Of a DNA stretch of 35,506 bases, positions 32,042-35,506 are shown piece by piece. A program made the position numbers and the translations under genes. Under the pieces are notes generated by a model. It did no database searches, had not been told where the DNA came from, and saw only the letters and a program-made list of their open reading frames with translations. Every line of letters begins with the position of its first letter. Position 1 is the first letter of the stretch. Origin of the DNA: Phycisphaerales bacterium (GTDB lineage: Bacteria; Planctomycetota; Phycisphaerae; Phycisphaerales; UBA1924); contig JADLCM010000052.1 of the NCBI GenBank assembly GCA_020847175.1, forward strand, positions 81,014 to 116,519, in the 5' to 3' direction.

Positions 32042-33454
32042 ATGCGCAGTACGGGAACTTGGATGCTGGTCGCCGCAGCGGGGCTCGTTGCCTCGGCGGC
32101 CGCCGGACCCACGATCGGGGTCAAGCCCATGGCCAAGGCGAAGGCGCGGGCGGTGATCGCGCAGAACGTGCTCACCGGGCAGACGGTGAGCGGGCGTGAG
32201 GCGCGGCACGGGCGCGCCGCGGTGATCCCCTACAACACGCACTTCACGAACATCGGCACGGAGCAGCTCAACTGGGCCTGGGTCACCGGCGATGACTACG
32301 CCACCGGAGGCGCGGGCTCCGGCTCGTCCTATTACGTGGACACGTACGTGACCACGGGCCCGGCCGGCGCGGGCGGCATTGACTTCACCTACACGCTCGA
32401 CAACGGCACACCCACCAACCCCAACGACGACTTGTCTGTCACCGCCTTCACCGATGCGATCTTCGACGACTTCGCGTTCGATACAGGCGTCGCGGACGTC
32501 ACGGGCACCGACACGGTGACGCTGCTGAGCATGCGCCACCAGTTCTCGATGGACAACTTCTCGGCGGACGACAACGGCACGCCCACCAACCCCAACGACG
32601 ACTTCTTCATTCCGCGCAACAACACCGTGGCGACGCTCTTCTGGGCGATCAACGATAACGGCACGCCGACCAATCCCAACGATGACTTTCCTGCCTTCAC
32701 GGGCGGCGTGAACCTGACCTACTCCTTCGGCGCCAACTCGTCGTTCAACTACTCATCCGCCGATGAAGACGTGTCGTCTCTCGGGGTTCAGATCCCCGGC
32801 GCGGGCATCGTCATGCAGGACTGGGAGAACTTCTCGCCCAGCCACATTGACGGGGACAACGGTGCGGGCATGGTCTTCACCGGAGGCGACGATCAGAGCG
32901 ACGGTACGGCCACGGGTCTCGACAGCGTCGTGATCCCCGCGGCGGAGTCCATCATCAACACCGCCGACTTGGACCGGATCTCGACCTACGACGAGGCCGG
33001 CGCCTCGTGGTTCTTTGCGCCCACCTCAGATCCCACGCTCATCGACCCCGCCGCGGACGGGAACGCCAGCGACACCACCTACACCGACATCATGCTCTCG
33101 GGATTCGGGATCAACTGGGCGTTCAGTGTTCCTGTCGGCGCCAACGGCAATGCCGGCCCCGGCGAGTATGACCTTCCCGGCAACCTCGGCTACGCCTTCA
33201 CCGTCGAGTTCGAGGGCGGCTGCGCCGCGGACCTGACCGGGAGCTCCGATCCCAACGACCCCTCCTACGGCGTGCCCGACGGCGATGCCGACGCGGATGA
33301 CTTCTTCTTCTACCTCGACCTCTTCGTCGCCAACAACGGCGACCTCAGCGGGTCCTCCGACCCGAACGACCCCTCCTACGGCGTTCCGGACGGCGACAGC
33401 GATGCCGACGACTTCTTCTTCTATCTCGACCTCTTCGTGGCCGGCTGCCCGTAA
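32042..33454 (+). CDS. Secreted protein with NGTPTNPNDD repeats and two GC-type dockerin modules (paralogue)
   Basis: The 470-residue protein has a signal peptide (MRSTGTWMLVAAAGLVASAAAG). Its body repeats the plan of the preceding gene: three DNGTPTNPNDD copies, each before a hydrophobic strand, a QDWENF segment matching YDWANN there, and DGNASDTTYTDIMLSG. The C terminus has GCAADLTGSS and two modules joined by VANNGD, ending AGCP. ATG 32042 is chosen because GAGAGGAG lies just upstream and the signal peptide begins there; a longer frame from 31901 is rejected because the terminator lies between. The function is unknown; a secreted, calcium-dependent role is inferred. Confidence 0.82.
   Translation: MRSTGTWMLVAAAGLVASAAAGPTIGVKPMAKAKARAVIAQNVLTGQTVSGREARHGRAAVIPYNTHFTNIGTEQLNWAWVTGDDYATGGAGSGSSYYVDTYVTTGPAGAGGIDFTYTLDNGTPTNPNDDLSVTAFTDAIFDDFAFDTGVADVTGTDTVTLLSMRHQFSMDNFSADDNGTPTNPNDDFFIPRNNTVATLFWAINDNGTPTNPNDDFPAFTGGVNLTYSFGANSSFNYSSADEDVSSLGVQIPGAGIVMQDWENFSPSHIDGDNGAGMVFTGGDDQSDGTATGLDSVVIPAAESIINTADLDRISTYDEAGASWFFAPTSDPTLIDPAADGNASDTTYTDIMLSGFGINWAFSVPVGANGNAGPGEYDLPGNLGYAFTVEFEGGCAADLTGSSDPNDPSYGVPDGDADADDFFFYLDLFVANNGDLSGSSDPNDPSYGVPDGDSDADDFFFYLDLFVAGCP
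32399..32686 (+). repeat. Three DNGTPTNPNDD motif copies in the paralogue
   Basis: Copies lie at 32399-32431, 32567-32602 and 32651-32686; the last is NDNGTPTNPNDD followed by FPAF, as in the third copy of the preceding gene. Confidence 0.75.
33230..33451 (+). repeat. Two dockerin-like modules of third protein
   Basis: Two modules with linker VANNGD. The first shares a 44-nt identical stretch (33265-33308) and a further 30 nt (33318-33347) with the first dockerin gene, including synonymous sites. Confidence 0.85.
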
Positions 33455-33481
33455 CTCCGGGCGCGGCCGCTACTGCGCGCG

Positions 33482-33518
33482 CCCCCGGGGCCGAAAGGTT
33501 CCGGGGGTGATTGTTTTT
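33482..33518 (+). terminator. Intrinsic terminator after the third dockerin gene
   Basis: CCCCCGGGGCC (33482-33492) pairs with GGTTCCGGGGG (33497-33507) around a GAAA tetraloop, 11 bp with two G-T pairs, followed by TTGTTTTT at 33511-33518. A separate promoter follows, so this one is a simple terminator. Confidence 0.8.
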
Positions 33519-33590
33519 GGCCCTCCGTGGCCGGGCACCCGAGTGAGTTTGCGGACCCTGAACGGGCGGTGTGGAGGCGCTTTCATCCTC

Positions 33591-33596
33591 TATACT
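33591..33596 (+). promoter_or_regulatory. -10 of the nuclease-dockerin gene
   Basis: CTCTATACT gives a near-consensus -10 (TATACT) about 55 nt before ATG 33652. The -35 region is weak. Confidence 0.5.
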
Positions 33597-33651
33597 CTGG
33601 GCCGTGCGGGCCCTTCGGGCGGGTGCCTCACGTTGGGACCGGGAGAGAGCC

Positions 33652-35385
33652 ATGCGGAACGCGACGGGATGGGCGGGTCTGTCGTTGGCGGGCCTCGCGG
33701 CCTCGGTCTCGGGACAGTGGGACCCCGGCACGGGCGCGTGGGGCAGGACCGACCCGGACGACTACCGCGTCATGGCATGGAACGTGGAAGACGCGATCTG
33801 CTCGACCAATACCAAGAGCGGCGATGCCGGTCTCCCGGGGTACAACAACTGGAATGCCTGTGTGCGCATCGTCGCCGCGATGCGGCCGGATGTGCTCATT
33901 CTCACCGAGACCGGCGACAACAGCGGGAACGGAACCGGGGCGGGGGTGGACAGCGTCGCCACCCTCACGACGGTGCTCAACCTCTTTCTGCACGGGGGCA
34001 CCGATACGTTCAACGGGGGCGTGCCGGTCACGAGCTACGTGCAGCTCTATGCCCCCGGCTACGACCTTCCGTACATCCACGTCTCGTCCAATCACGACAA
34101 CTTCAACCGCAACGTGATACTCAGCCGCTACCTGTTCGCCGACCTCAACGGCGACACGCGCGCGGTCTACAACGACATTCCGCTCGTCGCCGCCCACCTG
34201 TGGGCACCGGGGGGCAACGGAGGGATCCGCGGGTTCCCGTTTGTGGAGATCAACCTGCCGGATGGCACGTACGCGGGGAACGCGGTGGTCGGCGGGGCCC
34301 ACCTCAAGAGCGGGGGCTCAGGGGACGACGCGACGCAGCGTCTGAACGCCGCGAAGAACGTGAGTTACGTGGTGCAGCACTGGTACAACGCCAACCAGGG
34401 GTCCACGCCGGACCCCTTCAACAAGATCATCGACGTGCCCGCGGCCACCCTGCCGCTGGATGCCCACACGCCGGTCTTCATGGGGGGCGACTTCAATGAG
34501 GATGAGAACAGCACGCCCAGCACGCGGGGGCCTGTCTCATATCTCGCGGCGGGGGGGGTGATCGGCGGGGCTGACGGCACGGACCATGACGGCACCGACG
34601 CGAGGTACGACGATTCGCGCGACCCGTTCACAAACGGGCGAGCCACGCAATCATCGAGCAAGCTTGACTACATCGTGTGGCAAGAGAGCATCGCGACCCT
34701 CCGCCGTTCGTTCATCTACAACAGCAGTTCGGGGGGCTCCGCGGCCTGGCCGCCGGAGATCGAGACGTTCTTCAATCCGGCGTTGATCTCGGGGCGGGCG
34801 AGCGACCACAAGCCGGTGATCGCGGACTTCATGCTGCCGCTCGCGCCGGACGACCCGCCCCCGGGAGCGTTTGCGCTTCTCAGCCCGGGCGATGGAGCCG
34901 ACGGGCTCGCGCCCGTTGGAGTTTCGCTCTCCTGGGAGGCATCCGCCGGGGCGGACACGTACACCGTGGAAGTGGATGATGCCCCGGCGTTTGACTCACC
35001 GCTCGTGAACGCCGGGGGGGTGGCCGGGCAGACGTACGCACTGCCCGAACTCGTGTATTGCACGGAGTACTTCTGGCGGGTTACGGCGGTCAACGAATCG
35101 GGAAGCACGCTGGCGAGCGGATCTCCGCGCGGGTTCACGGTCCGGGCCGAGGCGGATGTTTCCGGGTCTTCGGATGTCAACAACCCGATGTACGGCGTGC
35201 CTGACGGCCTCGTCGATTCATCTGATTTCTTCTATTTCCTCGACCAATTCGTCGCGGGCAACCTCGCCGCGGCTGACCTCTCCGGCTCAGCCGATCCCAA
35301 CGACCCTTCCTACGGAGTGCCCGACGGGGCGATCGATTCCGCCGACTTCTTCTACTTCCTCGATGTGTTCGTGCAGGGGTGCTAG
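33652..35385 (+). CDS. Secreted endonuclease/exonuclease/phosphatase-family protein with FN3-like and dockerin modules
   Basis: The 577-residue protein has a signal peptide (MRNATGWAGLSLAGLAASVSG). Residues 36-395 form an endonuclease/exonuclease/phosphatase domain: VMAWNVED with Asn44, LTETGDN with Glu86, GGDFNED with Asp280 and Asn282, and SDHKPV with His386, the metal and catalytic set of the DNase I superfamily. A fibronectin III-like domain (SWEASAGADTYTVEVDDAPAF) follows at about 415-500, then two dockerin-like modules (SSDVNNPMYG and SADPNDPSYG versions) ending QGC. It could act on DNA, phospholipid or phosphoester outside the cell; which one is unclear. ATG 33652 has GGGAGAG upstream. 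The TAG stop abuts an insertion-sequence-like end. Confidence 0.88.
   Translation: MRNATGWAGLSLAGLAASVSGQWDPGTGAWGRTDPDDYRVMAWNVEDAICSTNTKSGDAGLPGYNNWNACVRIVAAMRPDVLILTETGDNSGNGTGAGVDSVATLTTVLNLFLHGGTDTFNGGVPVTSYVQLYAPGYDLPYIHVSSNHDNFNRNVILSRYLFADLNGDTRAVYNDIPLVAAHLWAPGGNGGIRGFPFVEINLPDGTYAGNAVVGGAHLKSGGSGDDATQRLNAAKNVSYVVQHWYNANQGSTPDPFNKIIDVPAATLPLDAHTPVFMGGDFNEDENSTPSTRGPVSYLAAGGVIGGADGTDHDGTDARYDDSRDPFTNGRATQSSSKLDYIVWQESIATLRRSFIYNSSSGGSAAWPPEIETFFNPALISGRASDHKPVIADFMLPLAPDDPPPGAFALLSPGDGADGLAPVGVSLSWEASAGADTYTVEVDDAPAFDSPLVNAGGVAGQTYALPELVYCTEYFWRVTAVNESGSTLASGSPRGFTVRAEADVSGSSDVNNPMYGVPDGLVDSSDFFYFLDQFVAGNLAAADLSGSADPNDPSYGVPDGAIDSADFFYFLDVFVQGC
35155..35382 (+). repeat. Two dockerin-like modules of the nuclease-family protein
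   Basis: Divergent copies: DVSGSSDVNNPMYGVPDG, then DLSGSADPNDPSYGVPDG, each followed by DSSDFFYFLD or DSADFFYFLD. There is no Cys directly before the first module. Confidence 0.82.
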
Positions 35386-35392
35386 AGCGGTT

Positions 35393-35506
35393 CTAATCCA
35401 GGCGTGGCGAGTATCCGCAGTGTTTGAAGCAGTTGGCGGCATCGGCTGGCGTGACCTGGTCGAGGACTGACTGCATGGCGTTCCAGAGCGCTTCGACGGT
35501 TCGGCA
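35393..35506 (-). mobile_element. 3' end of an IS630-type transposase, cut by the window edge
   Basis: Read on the minus strand, the last 114 nt form a continuous frame of 37 residues plus stop. It contains ALWNAMQSVLDQVTPADAAN and then CFKHCGYSPRLD, the characteristic C terminus of IS630-family DDE transposases. The stop codon is at 35393-35395. The gene continues to the right, outside the window. A short GAGCGGTTC at 35385-35393 may belong to the terminal inverted repeat, next to a TA dinucleotide at 35383-35384, the usual IS630 target. Confidence 0.75.

Noticed and set aside
30128..32539. An 803-codon minus-strand frame opposite the second and third dockerin genes
   Set aside because: Same reason; it reads through both intrinsic-terminator hairpins and shows no recognisable domain.
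1..35506. tRNA, rRNA or CRISPR array
   Set aside because: No cloverleaf with a T-loop signature, rRNA core sequence or regularly spaced direct repeat was seen; the only tandem repeats are protein-coding modules.

Overview
The window is high-GC DNA that most likely comes from a planctomycete of class Phycisphaerae. The best evidence is a run of four secreted proteins (27927-35385). Each ends in paired DLTGSSDPNDP...DADDFF dockerin-like modules, a C-terminal type I associate with Phycisphaerales. Genes for lipid A synthesis (lpxK) and twin-arginine export fit a cell with an outer membrane. The assignment rests on gene content alone.

Layout. 2-3915: an operon of a membrane M50 metalloprotease fused to a HlyD-type adaptor, overlapping a shortened SecA-like ATPase. 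4079-8129: a GNAT acetyltransferase, a divergent cold-shock protein, the overlapping maf / membrane protein / lpxK set and a degenerate 6-phosphogluconolactonase homologue. 8168-11695: thiamine-phosphate synthase, a perfect parS-like palindrome at 9259-9274, a flavin reductase-like protein, an unknown protein and an alpha/beta hydrolase. 11830-16622: ileS, an aldose 1-epimerase and a Cys-rich exported protein. 16904-19825: a giant coiled coil fused to a Wzz-like membrane domain. 19930-23397 (all minus strand): four-TM protein, nth, a Tat-exported PLP enzyme and truB, with two GTGA stop/start overlaps. 23622-27584: a secreted protein, nadC, fabI, a pseudouridine-5'-phosphate glycosidase and an unknown protein. 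27927-35385: the four dockerin-tailed proteins, two of them tandem paralogues. 35393-35506: the 3' end of an IS630-type transposase, running off the window.

Most of the window is housekeeping metabolism in short transcription units. Several signals go beyond that: (i) at nine genes a -10-like hexamer (TACGCT, TACACT, TACAGT, TAGAGT, TACCAT or TAAACT) ends 5-6 nt before the start codon with no Shine-Dalgarno, which implies leaderless mRNAs; (ii) a parS-like site suggests the region lies in the origin domain; (iii) intrinsic-terminator hairpins sit directly in front of the ribosome-binding sites of two dockerin genes, one preceded by a nested hairpin, which looks like attenuation; (iv) the M50-HlyD/SecA-like pair could be an uncharacterised export system; (v) the dockerin cluster carries cysteine pairs bracketing the modules and a separate repeated DNGTPTNPNDD motif. 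I saw no tRNA, rRNA or CRISPR array.
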